Of a stretch of 64,000 nucleotides of DNA, positions 44,069-53,268 are shown piece after piece. The notes below the pieces were generated by a model, which was not told where the DNA came from, made no database searches, and saw nothing but the letters and a program-made list of their open reading frames with translations. The stretch covers positions 434,001-498,000 of the forward strand of contig NZ_CP025014.1 of the NCBI RefSeq assembly GCF_002953715.1. Reading direction: 5' to 3'. Position numbers and translations under genes: made by a program. Source of the stretch: Rhizobium leguminosarum. Its GTDB lineage: Bacteria; Pseudomonadota; Alphaproteobacteria; Rhizobiales; Rhizobiaceae. Each line of letters begins with the position of its first letter. Within the stretch, counting starts at the first letter, position 1.

Positions 44069-44668
44069 TCATGCGCGGCGCTGCTCGATCAGGGCCATCG
44101 GCTGGTACCTGCGGCTGATGCGGTAGACGGCGGCCGGCGGGATATTGCGCAAGGTCCAGCCGATCCTCTTTGAGACGAGACCGAGGGAGTCGAGGATTTC
44201 GATGGGCACCGGGCATTTTGGGCCGTAGGTGAATTGATAGAAGGCACCATGCGGTCTGAGGTTGGAAAAGCAGCCCTCGAGCAGCGCCTGCACATCGTCC
44301 GGCCGCATGACGAGAAGCGGAAGCCCGCTCACGACGCCGCCGAAGAAGCTTCCGGAAAGCGCCGTCTTCCACATCTCCCGCACGTCCAGCTGCAGAACCC
44401 TGGAATCCGGAAAGCGGCCCTGCAGCAGCATGGCGAAATCCCGTTCGTATTCGATCAGCGTCAGATCCCGCTCGGCAATGCCGCGTTCCAAAAGGGCGGT
44501 AGTGAAAACGCCGGTGCCCGGGCCGAGTTCGAGAACCGGCCCGGTTAGCGCAGAAATTTCCTTGGTCATCAGGCCCGCAAGGCGGGGGCCTGATGGCGTG
44601 ATCGAAGCGATGCGCAGCGGCGCGCGAAGCCAGGCAAGAAGAAAGCGTCGTCGATCGAAACGTGGCAT
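44069..44668 (-). CDS. SAM-dependent methyltransferase, possibly phospholipid N-methyltransferase
   Basis: 199 residues. SAM motif I is clear (VLELGPGTGVFTTALLERG, about residues 45-63), preceded by an amphipathic N-terminus (RRFLLAWLRAPLRIASITPSG) as in rhizobial PmtA, which methylates phosphatidylethanolamine. Post-motif DVREMW and GLPLLVM also fit PmtA/KsgA-like enzymes. I start it at the ATG at 44668, with GAAGG upstream. Assignment to PmtA is tentative; it could methylate another lipid. Confidence 0.78.
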   Translation of the reverse strand: MPRFDRRRFLLAWLRAPLRIASITPSGPRLAGLMTKEISALTGPVLELGPGTGVFTTALLERGIAERDLTLIEYERDFAMLLQGRFPDSRVLQLDVREMWKTALSGSFFGGVVSGLPLLVMRPDDVQALLEGCFSNLRPHGAFYQFTYGPKCPVPIEILDSLGLVSKRIGWTLRNIPPAAVYRISRRYQPMALIEQRRA

Positions 44669-44764
44669 TGGACCTTCACAGTGGCTGATTGATCCCACCC
44701 ATGAACCGGCTCAACATTGCAACAGTCTGTCATGTCGCAGTCACGGCGACGCAGACGCAGATTT

Positions 44765-45655
44765 TTATGCCTGAGAGGCGACCTTCCGCTGTGCTATTCT
44801 GAGACCCCTCCTGTCGATCCAGCTTTTGATTTCGGCGGCAATCGCCTCGGGCTGGTCCTCGGGGGCAATGTGGCGCGCCGGCCCGCAACCCCTGATCTCG
44901 AGGCCGGCGATGTTGTCGCGGCACCACGAAATCATCTCGCTGCCGATCAACAGCGTTTCGGAGGGACCGTCGAAGGTCAGCAGCAGCTTGGGAATCTGAG
45001 GACTAGCAGAAAGCCAGCGGTCATAGCTCTGGATCCTGGCGACTACATCGGCCGGCTCGCCGTTGATCGGCATGGCGCGCGGCCATTCCAGCAGCGGGCG
45101 CCGGCTGTCGCGGTCCGGATAGGGTGCGCGATAGACATCCCAGTCGACATCGCTGAGCCCTTTCAGCGTGGTCGCGCGCAAGGCCTGTTCGATGAAGAAA
45201 TTTTCCTCAAGGACCTTGGCCTCGCCGGTTCCCGCACCCCGCAACAGTTCATAACGCGCCTTTCCTCCACCTGGCAGATCCTCCCAGCTCATCGGCCGCA
45301 GGATGGTTTCCATGACGGCGATGCCGCGCACCCGCTCGGCGTGGCGCGAGGCCCAGTCGAATGCCAGCGCGCCGCCCCAGTCGTGGCCGACGAGCACGAC
45401 GTCGTCGAGGTCAAGCGCATCGAACCAGGCGTCGAGATAGGCGATGTGATCGCCATAGCGATAGCCGATATCGGGTTTGCCGGATCGTCCCATGCCGATC
45501 AGATCGGGCGCCAGGCAGCGGCCGGGCCCGATACCGGGCATGATGTTCCGCCAGAGATGCGATGAGGTGGGATTGCCGTGAAGGAAGACGATCGGGTCGC
45601 CCTCCCCCAGTTCCTCGTAGGAGATGAACGAGGTGAGGATATCGATGGTCGGCAT
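44765..45655 (-). CDS. Haloalkane dehalogenase
   Basis: 296-residue alpha/beta hydrolase with the full dehalogenase set: oxyanion/halide Asn28 (HGNPTSSHLWRN), nucleophile Asp92 with halide Trp93 (VGHDWGGALAFDW), acid Glu116 (VMETILRP) and His262 (ARHIAPEDQPE). This is the HLD-II pattern of DhaA, LinB and rhizobial DbjA/DmlA. It hydrolyses haloalkanes to alcohol and halide; the natural substrate in rhizobia is unknown. Divergent from a MarR gene with two operator-like repeats between them. A symbol such as dhaA would be by analogy. Confidence 0.9.
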   Translation of the reverse strand: MPTIDILTSFISYEELGEGDPIVFLHGNPTSSHLWRNIMPGIGPGRCLAPDLIGMGRSGKPDIGYRYGDHIAYLDAWFDALDLDDVVLVGHDWGGALAFDWASRHAERVRGIAVMETILRPMSWEDLPGGGKARYELLRGAGTGEAKVLEENFFIEQALRATTLKGLSDVDWDVYRAPYPDRDSRRPLLEWPRAMPINGEPADVVARIQSYDRWLSASPQIPKLLLTFDGPSETLLIGSEMISWCRDNIAGLEIRGCGPARHIAPEDQPEAIAAEIKSWIDRRGLRIAQRKVASQA

Positions 45656-45680
45656 ATGGAGCTCCGCGCTTTTGTGTTAT

Positions 45681-45700
45681 ATAGGCAGGCGACTGTCCAT
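45681..45700. promoter_or_regulatory. Imperfect 20-bp MarR-type operator, copy 1
   Basis: Arms ATAGGCAG and CTGTCCAT with a 4-bp centre; two mismatches from perfect symmetry. It lies 26 bp before the dehalogenase start and repeats the layout of the site 27 bp away. Confidence 0.65.
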
Positions 45701-45707
45701 TTATCAT

Positions 45708-45727
45708 ATAGACAGGTAACTGTCTAT
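45708..45727. promoter_or_regulatory. Perfect 20-bp MarR-type operator, copy 2
   Basis: Arms ATAGACAG and CTGTCTAT with a 4-bp centre GTAA, 19 bp before the MarR start codon. It is placed to repress both the MarR gene and the dehalogenase gene. Confidence 0.75.
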
Positions 45728-45745
45728 ATTGTTGCGCGGGGTTTC

Positions 45746-46168
45746 ATGTCGTCGTCTTCCCTTGGCCTGTTGTTGCGTCTGGTCCATCAGCATTGGACGC
45801 AGGCCGTCGACGCGGCACTCGATGAGGCCGGCTATGGCGATATCCGCCCGCCGCATGCCAACGTTTTCACCTTCGCGCGGCCCGAGGGCATTCAGGTCAG
45901 CGAGCTGACCAAGCTCGCCCGGGTTCGCAAGCAGACGATGACGCAGGCCGTGGAAGAACTCGAGCGCTTGGGTTATGTCGAGCGCCGGCCCGATCCGAAC
46001 GATCGGCGCGGCCGGCTGGTGTTTCTGACGGAAAAAGGCCAGGGGGTCAGGCCGATTGCGATGGCGGCGGGCCGGCGCGTCGATGAAAGCTGGGCGGCTT
46101 TGACCAGCCACCAGCAGATGGACGATCTGCGGACAGCACTGCGGCGGCTGCTGGAGCAACTACAATAG
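45746..46168 (+). CDS. MarR-family transcriptional regulator
   Basis: 140 residues. The winged helix is clear (IQVSELTKLARVRKQTMTQAVEELERLGYVERRPDPNDRRGRL), with the D-x-R-x-R-x3-L wing signature. I start it at the ATG at 45746 (MSSSSLGLLLRLVHQHW). Divergent from the dehalogenase; the two 20-bp palindromes between them are its likely sites. The amine-oxidase-like gene follows by 63 bp. Confidence 0.93.
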   Translation: MSSSSLGLLLRLVHQHWTQAVDAALDEAGYGDIRPPHANVFTFARPEGIQVSELTKLARVRKQTMTQAVEELERLGYVERRPDPNDRRGRLVFLTEKGQGVRPIAMAAGRRVDESWAALTSHQQMDDLRTALRRLLEQLQ

Positions 46169-46231
46169 CGAAGCGGGGCTTGCTTGAGACGACCCTTTCC
46201 ACGTAACCGTCGCACGACCGAAGGAAAATAC

Positions 46232-47500
46232 ATGCCGGGTGACAACAGCAAGGGCGCCGAAGAGAATGTCGTCATCATCGGCGCTGGTGCTGCCGGCATC
46301 GCCGCCGCCCGCCGGCTGCAGGCAATCCGCCCGCATCTTTCCATCCTCCTGCTTGAAGCCGGCGACCGCCTCGGCGGGCGCGCCTGGACGGTCGGACTGC
46401 CTGACGCCGATATCGGGCTCGATCTCGGCTGCGGCTGGCTGCATGGCGCACGGACCAACGCCTGGACTGCGATCGCCGGCGAGGTCGGACTGACGGTCGA
46501 CCGCACGCCGGCGCCCTGGAACGATGGCGGACGGCGGCTTCAGCGGGATGACGCGGAGGCGCATGCCGCAAGGGAGGCGATCGGCGCCTATTTCGAGCGC
46601 CTCGAGAGCCACGAGGGGAATGACGCAGCCATGGCCGATATGCTCGAGCCCGGCAATCCCTGGAACGGCCAGATCCGGGCGATCGGCACCTATATCACCG
46701 GTGCCGAACTGGAGCGGTCGTCGGTCGTCGATTACAACAGATATGATCCTGGCCCTGGCCCTGACTGGCGGGTGCGCGAGGGCTATGGAACGCTGGTCTC
46801 GCTTTACGGCAAGCCGGTTCGGGCAAAGCTCGGCACCGAGGTGACGCGCATCGACCATCGTCACGCCGGCCGTATCGGCATCGAGACGAACCAGGGTGGG
46901 CTCAACGCCCGTGCGGTGCTGGTGACCGTGTCGACGAATGTGCTTGCCGCCGGCAAGATCGCCTTCGACCCGCCCTTGCCGGAGAAGATCGAGGCGGCGG
47001 CCCGTTTGCCGCTCGGGCTCGCCGACAAGCTCTTCTTGAGGCTCGCAAATCAGGAGGCGCTGCCGGCGGACACCCATATGCTCGGCTCTGCCAGTCGCGG
47101 CGCGACCGGCACCTATCAGCTCCGGCCGTTCGACGCGCCCGTCGTCGAGGCCTATTTCGCCGGTGACCTCGCGCATGATCTGGAGGGGCAAGGCAGAGAG
47201 GCTGCCTTCTCCTTCGCTGCGGATGAACTGGCCGCACATTTCGGCGCGGATATCCGCAAGGAATTGTCGGTGGCGGCAATGTCGGCCTGGGCTGCAGCGC
47301 CCCATATCGGCGGCTCCTATTCCTATGCCGAACCCGGCGCCTCCGATCTGCGCGGCCGTCTCGCCGCGCCGCATGACGAGCGGATCTTCTTTGCCGGCGA
47401 GGCCTGTTCGATGGCGCGTTATTCGACGGCGCACGGCGCCTACGAGACCGGTGTCGCCGCAGCCGATCTGATCGCCGGCTCGTTTTCGCAAAATCCGTGA
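46232..47500 (+). CDS. FAD-dependent amine oxidase-like protein
   Basis: 422 residues. N-terminal FAD motif VVIIGAGAAGIAAARRL, then LLEAGDRLGGRAWT (GG motif), and the C-terminal FAD-contact RIFFAGEACSMARYSTAHGAYETGVAAAD, as in flavin monoamine and polyamine oxidases. Start ATG at 46232 with AAGGAAA upstream. May be co-transcribed with the MarR gene. The substrate amine is unknown. Confidence 0.9.
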   Translation: MPGDNSKGAEENVVIIGAGAAGIAAARRLQAIRPHLSILLLEAGDRLGGRAWTVGLPDADIGLDLGCGWLHGARTNAWTAIAGEVGLTVDRTPAPWNDGGRRLQRDDAEAHAAREAIGAYFERLESHEGNDAAMADMLEPGNPWNGQIRAIGTYITGAELERSSVVDYNRYDPGPGPDWRVREGYGTLVSLYGKPVRAKLGTEVTRIDHRHAGRIGIETNQGGLNARAVLVTVSTNVLAAGKIAFDPPLPEKIEAAARLPLGLADKLFLRLANQEALPADTHMLGSASRGATGTYQLRPFDAPVVEAYFAGDLAHDLEGQGREAAFSFAADELAAHFGADIRKELSVAAMSAWAAAPHIGGSYSYAEPGASDLRGRLAAPHDERIFFAGEACSMARYSTAHGAYETGVAAADLIAGSFSQNP

Positions 47501-47722
47501 TCCTCGCCGGCCGCGACGGCAGGAATATTTTTTTCTCACTTGTCGCGCGGGCGGGATTGGTTATGCTCCCCCCAGCCCCCTGTGCTCCCAGCCCGGGGCG
47601 CTATACGTCATCCGGCGGCAAGCGGCCGCCTCAAGCACAATATTGTCATTGATTGCAGGAGCCCCGGCTTCTACCCCGACCGTTTGCGTGTCGGCTGCGG
47701 GTATCCGCATGAGGAGGAAGAA

Positions 47723-48754
47723 ATGGACTATCGCAAGCTCGGTCCCAGCGGGACCGTCGTTACCGCCTATTGCCTCGGCACCATGACCTTCGGCGCGGAG
47801 GCTGACGAGGCCGCCTCGCACAAGCTGCTCGACGATTATTTCGCCTGGGGCGGCAATTTCATCGATACCGCCGATGTCTACAGCGCCGGCAAGTCGGAAG
47901 AGATCATCGGACGCTGGCTGAAGGCGCGCCCGACCGAGGCCCGCCAGGCGATCGTCGCCACCAAGGGGCGCTTTCCGATGGGCAACGGACCTAACGATAT
48001 CGGCCTGTCGCGCCGGCATCTCGGCCAGGCGCTCGACGATTCGCTCCGCCGCCTCGGCCTCGAACAGATTGACCTCTACCAGATGCATGCCTGGGACGCG
48101 CTGACGCCGATCGAGGAAACGCTGCGCTTCCTCGACGATGCGGTTTCCTCCGGCAAGATCGGCTATTACGGCTTCTCCAATTATGTCGGCTGGCACATCG
48201 CCAAGGCCTCGGAGATCGCCAAGGCGCGGGGTTATACGCGGCCCGTGACGCTGCAGCCGCAATATAACCTGCTGGTGCGCGACATCGAGCTCGAGATTGT
48301 CGCGGCCTGCCAGGATGCCGGCATGGGCCTGCTGCCGTGGTCGCCGCTCGGCGGCGGCTGGCTGACCGGCAAATACAAGCGCGACGAGATGCCGACGGGC
48401 GCCACCCGCCTCGGTGAAAACCCCAATCGCGGCGGTGAATCCTATGCGCCGCGTAATGCGCTGGAACGAACCTGGGCGATCATCGGCGTCGTCGAGGAGA
48501 TCGCCAAGGCGCATGGCGTCAGCATGGCGCAGGTGGCGCTCGCCTGGACGGCGGCGCGGCCGGCGATCACGTCAGTCATCCTCGGCGCCCGTACGCCGGA
48601 GCAGCTCGCCGACAATCTCGGCGCCATGAAGCTCAAGCTTTCCGACGACGAGATGGCGAGACTGAACGATGTGAGCGCCCCTCAGCCACTCGACTATCCC
48701 TATGGCAAGGGCGGCATCAACCAGCGCCACCGCAAGATCGAGGGCGGCCGCTGA
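47723..48754 (+). CDS. Aldo/keto reductase
   Basis: 343 residues. The catalytic tetrad is visible: Asp and Tyr (NFIDTADVYSAGKSEE), Lys (VATKGRF) and His (LYQMHAWD); the NADPH-binding C-terminus has SVILGARTPEQLADNLGA. Start ATG at 47723 has GAGGAGGAAG upstream. It lies 222 bp after the amine-oxidase-like gene, a gap with no gene. Confidence 0.93.
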   Translation: MDYRKLGPSGTVVTAYCLGTMTFGAEADEAASHKLLDDYFAWGGNFIDTADVYSAGKSEEIIGRWLKARPTEARQAIVATKGRFPMGNGPNDIGLSRRHLGQALDDSLRRLGLEQIDLYQMHAWDALTPIEETLRFLDDAVSSGKIGYYGFSNYVGWHIAKASEIAKARGYTRPVTLQPQYNLLVRDIELEIVAACQDAGMGLLPWSPLGGGWLTGKYKRDEMPTGATRLGENPNRGGESYAPRNALERTWAIIGVVEEIAKAHGVSMAQVALAWTAARPAITSVILGARTPEQLADNLGAMKLKLSDDEMARLNDVSAPQPLDYPYGKGGINQRHRKIEGGR

Positions 48755-48808
48755 GCTTCCGTCTATAACCGGATGAGCCGTCTCGCCCGGTCTTCAACCA
48801 CCAATGAA

Positions 48809-48838
48809 AAAAGCCGCCATGTTTCCATGGCGGCTTTT
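48809..48838. terminator. Bidirectional intrinsic terminator
   Basis: A perfect 13-bp stem (48809-48821 with 48826-48838, loop TTTC) with A-run before and TTTT after, between the convergent aldo/keto reductase and APC permease genes. It works as an intrinsic terminator for both strands. Confidence 0.88.
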
Positions 48839-48863
48839 CGGCCTTTCTGCTTGGGAGGCGATT

Positions 48864-50648
48864 TTAGGCCGGAAGCTGGAAGATCACGTTGGCGATCAGG
48901 ACGATCGCGAGGCCCGCGGCGAGTGCGAGATAGGGCAGGATGCCGGCTTTCTTGACGCCGAGATCCTGGCCGACGAGACCGAGATCCTCCATCGCGCCGG
49001 CCGGGAATTTGCCGCCGTCGCGCACATAGTGGCGATAGGCGAAGACCGGCAGGATCAGGGCGGCGAAGATGAAACCGACCCAGAGCGCATTGGAATAACC
49101 CCAGACCTTGGCGCCAGCGCCGAGGAAGAGCGCGTTGACGAAGGCCAGCACGGTATTGAGGCCGATCAGCCAGGTCGGCGCCTTCCAGGGGCGTTCGATA
49201 TGGCCGGAATCCATCCGGTGGATCCAGCCGGAATTGAGGTTGAGGAAGTTGAAGATGATGTAGCCGACATTCGAAACGGCGAGCACGAAGAAGTAGCCGC
49301 CGACATCCGAGGCGATCGCCAGCAGGAAGAGATTGAAGGCGAAATCCGTCCACATCGCCCGCGTCGGCGCGCCGTGTTCGTTGACGTGGTCGAGATATTT
49401 CGGCAGCCAGCCGTCCTTCGAGCCCTGGTAGAGCGTGCGCGAAGAGCCGGCCATCGCCGTCATGATGGCGAGGAAGAGTGCCATGATCATCAGTACGACG
49501 AGCAACTGGGTGACGACGCGGCCGGCGCCGATCAGGCCGCCGAGCGCTTCGGCAACACCGGTGCCATCGACGATGCCGGGGGCCAGCATGCCTGCATGGC
49601 CGAGAACGCCCTGGAAGGCGAAGGGCACGAGGAAGAAGAACAGGCAGCAGGCAAGGCCGGAATAGAAGATCGCCTTGAAGGTGTCGGTCTTCGGGTTCTT
49701 GAGTTCGCGGGTGTAGCAGACGGCCGTCTCGAAGCCGTAGGTCGACCAGGCCGCGATATAGAGGCCGCCGAGGAAGAGCGTCCAGCCGCCGTTGCTCCAG
49801 GTGCCGTCGACAGCGGCATAGGCGGCTGTCGGCGGCACGAGACCGGTGACGTTGGTGGCAAGGATCTGGCCGCTGACGATCGGATAGAGGCCGATGATGA
49901 GCAGCGGCACCAGGACGATGATTGCCAGCCACTTCTGCACGCTTGCCGTTTCCGAAATGCCGCGATGCTGGATCGCGAAGATGATCAGCATCAGGATGCC
50001 GCCGATGAAGAAGGTGGCGTTGATATTGGCGGTGGCAAGGAAGGGAATGCTGAAGCTGAAGAGCGACCAGCTGCGGATCGCCGGCGTCAGGGCGGCGATA
50101 CCGTCGGTGCCGAGCAATGCCTTGACGGCGTCATCCGGCGTGGTGCCGGCATGGGCTGCGATATATTCGGCGACGCGGGGGCTGTCGGCCGTGATGGAAG
50201 CGGCATGCGCTGAGATCCAGTCGAGGACCATTTGCGAATCCGCCGCCGGAATCGGGTAGAATGCGTTGAGGATGTAACCGGCGGCGATAGCGCAGCCGAG
50301 CGACAGCACCGGCGACCAGGCAAACCAGTTGCACCAGACGGACAGCGGCGCGATGAATTTCGAATAGCGCAGCCAGGCGGTGGCGCCATAGACCGAAGCG
50401 CCGCCGGATTTGTTGGCGAACATGCCGGCGATCTCGGCATAGGTGAAGGATTGCAGGAAACCCATCACCATCGAGATGATCCAGACGACGAAGGCGAGCT
50501 TGCCCGTCGTGCCTGCGATGCCGCCAATGGAGAAAAGAACGAGCGGCGGCACGCCCGCAGCCACCCAGAATGCGCCCTTCCAGTCGAGCGCGCGTACAAG
50601 CTTACCTTCGGTGCCGGATGCAATCCCGGCCTCCACAACGTCTGTCAT
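48864..50648 (-). CDS. APC-superfamily amino acid permease
   Basis: 594 residues with about 12 membrane helices. APC features include SIGGIAGTTGKLAFVVWIIS with a Gly-rich helix 1, FTYAEIAGMFANKSGGASVYG, and GFETAVCYTRELKNPKTD. There is an unusually large loop (about 135-205). Start ATG at 50648 with GGGGAA upstream. Divergent from the DUF1989-GcvT fusion, which suggests that it imports the compound processed by that enzyme. Substrate unknown. Confidence 0.9.
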   Translation of the reverse strand: MTDVVEAGIASGTEGKLVRALDWKGAFWVAAGVPPLVLFSIGGIAGTTGKLAFVVWIISMVMGFLQSFTYAEIAGMFANKSGGASVYGATAWLRYSKFIAPLSVWCNWFAWSPVLSLGCAIAAGYILNAFYPIPAADSQMVLDWISAHAASITADSPRVAEYIAAHAGTTPDDAVKALLGTDGIAALTPAIRSWSLFSFSIPFLATANINATFFIGGILMLIIFAIQHRGISETASVQKWLAIIVLVPLLIIGLYPIVSGQILATNVTGLVPPTAAYAAVDGTWSNGGWTLFLGGLYIAAWSTYGFETAVCYTRELKNPKTDTFKAIFYSGLACCLFFFLVPFAFQGVLGHAGMLAPGIVDGTGVAEALGGLIGAGRVVTQLLVVLMIMALFLAIMTAMAGSSRTLYQGSKDGWLPKYLDHVNEHGAPTRAMWTDFAFNLFLLAIASDVGGYFFVLAVSNVGYIIFNFLNLNSGWIHRMDSGHIERPWKAPTWLIGLNTVLAFVNALFLGAGAKVWGYSNALWVGFIFAALILPVFAYRHYVRDGGKFPAGAMEDLGLVGQDLGVKKAGILPYLALAAGLAIVLIANVIFQLPA

Positions 50649-50898
50649 CGGTGAAATTCCCCATTCTATTTGTTCCGGACGTATCTTTGTACGTCTCCCT
50701 GAACGTGTCTCCCTGACAGTCTCAAGCCCGCCCGGATGATTTTTGCGATCCGCGTTCCCGACGGATTCCCCGAGTCTCAACTCTTGATGCATAGTGAAGA
50801 TTTTTTCTTTTTAGTCAACTCGACTTTACTTTCGTGGCGCATTTTGTAACCTGTATGGGTGGGTGTCCGAGGACGCCCGATCCTCCCACGAGGGCAGC

Positions 50899-53268
50899 AT
50901 GCGAGAACTTCACCCTGCTATGACGGGCCTGCGGCCGGCCGCTCCGAGCCTCGTGCACTATCCCGGCATTCCCACACTGCCGGAGGGAACCGAGCGCTAC
51001 AGGGCAAAGGGCGGCGGATCGGTCGTTATGCGCGTCGAGCCGGGCGACCGCGTCAGCGTTATCGACAGCGAGGGCGGACAGGTCTGCGAGATCTCTTTCC
51101 TCGATGAGAAAGGGCGCTTCCTGGCGGCCGGTCTCGGAGCGGCATTCAGCAATTCAGCCGAGGGTTTGAAGGCCATTCTTCAGGCAGAGGATGAGAGTGC
51201 TGCCCGCACGCGTACAGCACTTCAGCGTCGCGGCGCCGATTTGGCAAAGGTCGGCGCGCGCAGCATCTTCGGGGCCGGATCGACGCCGGGCAGCCGGGCG
51301 GAATTCACGATTTCCCTGAAGGGCCTGCTGATGGTTGCAGCACCCGCTAGCGCCATGTCGCCGGAGACGCAGGATACGGCGACTCCAATCGAAATCAGGA
51401 TCAAGCGCAGCCTGCTGATCCGCGATTATGCCTCCGCCCTGCCGGAACCGGCCGCCGATCCCGTCGAGGATATCCGCATTCGGGCGGCGACCGCCGCAGC
51501 CTATTTCGTGCGCGCCGGCGAATTCATCCAGATCATCGACGTCTATGGACGCCAGTGCACGGATTTCCAGGCTTTTGCCGCCCGCAAGGTGGACAAGGGT
51601 CTCGACCTCGCGCTTGATTCCACCGTCACCCGTACGCTGCTCGGCCGCAGCTATCCGATGCCGGGCCTGCCCTCCAAGGCCTTCGACCGCGACTTCGAGC
51701 CGCTGGTCGAGATCGTTCAGGATACGGTCGGCCGTCATGACGCTTTCGCGACCGCCTGCAACTCGCGCTATTACGACGACATGGGTTATCCCGGCCACGT
51801 CAACTGCACGGATAATTTCAACGCGGTTCTGGCGCCTTACGGCATTGCCGGCCGCAAGGGCTGGGAAGCGCTGAACTATTTCTACAACACCAATATCGAC
51901 CACAACAACCAGCTCTATCTCGACGAGCCCTGGTCGCGCCCTGGTGATTACGTGCTGATGCGGGCGCTGACCGACCTCGTCTGCGTCTCCTCGTCCTGCC
52001 CTGACGATATCGACGCAGCGAACGGCTGGGATCCGACGGATATCCACGTCCGCACCTTTTCCGGAAAAGAGAAATTCTCACGAGCGGTAGCCTATCGCAT
52101 GACCCCAGATGCCGACGCCGAACTGACGCGCGAAACCGCCTTCCATCCCCGCCTCTCCGCGTTGACGCGGGACTACACCGAATATCGCGGCTACTGGCTG
52201 CCGAACCGCTTTTCCAGCGAAGGGCCGGTCGAGGAATACTGGGCCTGCCGCGAGCGCGCCGCCGTCATCGACCTCTCGCCCTTGCGGAAATTCGAGGTGA
52301 CGGGGCCGGATGCCGAGGAGCTGCTGCAATATTGCCTGACGCGCGACGTGCGCAAACTGTCGACCGGCCAGGTCGTCTATTCCGCCATGTGCTACGAAAA
52401 CGGCGGCATGATCGATGATGGGACGCTCTTCCGGCTCGGCGACAAGAACTTCCGCTGGATTGGCGGCGATGATTTCAGCGGCATCTGGCTGCGCCAGCAG
52501 GCCGAGAAGAAGGGCTTCAAGGCCTGGGTCCGCTCCTCGACCGATCAGATGCACAATATCGCCCTACAGGGTCCGAAGAGCCGCGATATCCTCAAGGAGA
52601 TCATCTGGACGGCGCCGCGCCAGCCGACGATCGGCGAGCTCGAATGGTTCCGCTTCGCCGTCGGCCGCATCGGCGGCTTCGAGGGTGTTCCAATCGTCGT
52701 TTCACGCACCGGTTATACCGGCGAACTCGGCTACGAGATCTTCTGTCATCCGAAGGATGCGCTGACCGTGTTCGACGCCGTCTGGGAGGCAGGGCAGCCG
52801 CACGGCTTGAAGCCGATGGGGCTGGAGGCGCTCGACATGGTCCGCATCGAGGCGGGCCTGATCTTCGCCCATCACGAATTCACCGACCAGACGGACCCGT
52901 TCGAGGCCGGGATCGGTTTCACGGTGCCTCTGAAATCCAAGCAGGACGATTTCATCGGCCGCGAGGCGCTGATCCGGCGCAAGGAGCATCCGCGCCATTT
53001 GCTCGTCGGCCTCGACATCAAGGCCAATGAGGCCGTCGGCCATGGCGATTGCATCCATATCGGTCGCGCCGAGGTCGGCGTTATCACCAGTGCCACGCGC
53101 TCGCCGATCCTCGGCAAGACGATCGCCCTCGCCCGCATCGACGTGATGCATGCAAGCCCCGGCACCGAGGTCGAGATCGGCAAGCTCGACGGCCACCAGA
53201 AGCGCCTGCCGGCGACGATCGTGCCGCTTTCGCATTACGACCCGCAGAAGACGCGACCGCGCTCGTAA
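50899..53268 (+). CDS. DUF1989-DUF1989-GcvT fusion protein
   Basis: 789 residues from the ATG at 50899 (GAGGG upstream); a GTG at 50863 is the alternative. Two DUF1989-like units lie in the N-terminal half (MRVEPGDRVSVIDSEGGQVCEISFL; and VRAGEFIQIIDVYGRQCTDFQAF followed by GHVNCTDNFNAVLAPYGIAGRKGWEALNYFYN). From about 420 a full GcvT aminomethyltransferase follows (AAVIDLSPLRKFEVTGPDAEEL, DQMHNIALQGPKSRDIL, VSRTGYTGELGYEIFCHP, C-terminal barrel). GcvT domains pass a one-carbon unit to tetrahydrofolate; DUF1989 is found in urea/guanidine-related carboxylase-associated proteins. This suggests demethylation or C1 transfer from an amidino or methylated compound, which is inference. Confidence 0.85.
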   Translation: MRELHPAMTGLRPAAPSLVHYPGIPTLPEGTERYRAKGGGSVVMRVEPGDRVSVIDSEGGQVCEISFLDEKGRFLAAGLGAAFSNSAEGLKAILQAEDESAARTRTALQRRGADLAKVGARSIFGAGSTPGSRAEFTISLKGLLMVAAPASAMSPETQDTATPIEIRIKRSLLIRDYASALPEPAADPVEDIRIRAATAAAYFVRAGEFIQIIDVYGRQCTDFQAFAARKVDKGLDLALDSTVTRTLLGRSYPMPGLPSKAFDRDFEPLVEIVQDTVGRHDAFATACNSRYYDDMGYPGHVNCTDNFNAVLAPYGIAGRKGWEALNYFYNTNIDHNNQLYLDEPWSRPGDYVLMRALTDLVCVSSSCPDDIDAANGWDPTDIHVRTFSGKEKFSRAVAYRMTPDADAELTRETAFHPRLSALTRDYTEYRGYWLPNRFSSEGPVEEYWACRERAAVIDLSPLRKFEVTGPDAEELLQYCLTRDVRKLSTGQVVYSAMCYENGGMIDDGTLFRLGDKNFRWIGGDDFSGIWLRQQAEKKGFKAWVRSSTDQMHNIALQGPKSRDILKEIIWTAPRQPTIGELEWFRFAVGRIGGFEGVPIVVSRTGYTGELGYEIFCHPKDALTVFDAVWEAGQPHGLKPMGLEALDMVRIEAGLIFAHHEFTDQTDPFEAGIGFTVPLKSKQDDFIGREALIRRKEHPRHLLVGLDIKANEAVGHGDCIHIGRAEVGVITSATRSPILGKTIALARIDVMHASPGTEVEIGKLDGHQKRLPATIVPLSHYDPQKTRPRS

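Noticed and set aside
46160..47539. Open frame of about 460 codons opposite the amine-oxidase-like gene
   Set aside because: No recognisable domain, and the plus strand has a full FAD enzyme with a good ribosome-binding site.
48804..50213. Open frame of about 470 codons opposite the APC permease
   Set aside because: Its translation is charged low-complexity sequence with no family motif, as expected for antisense of a membrane protein.
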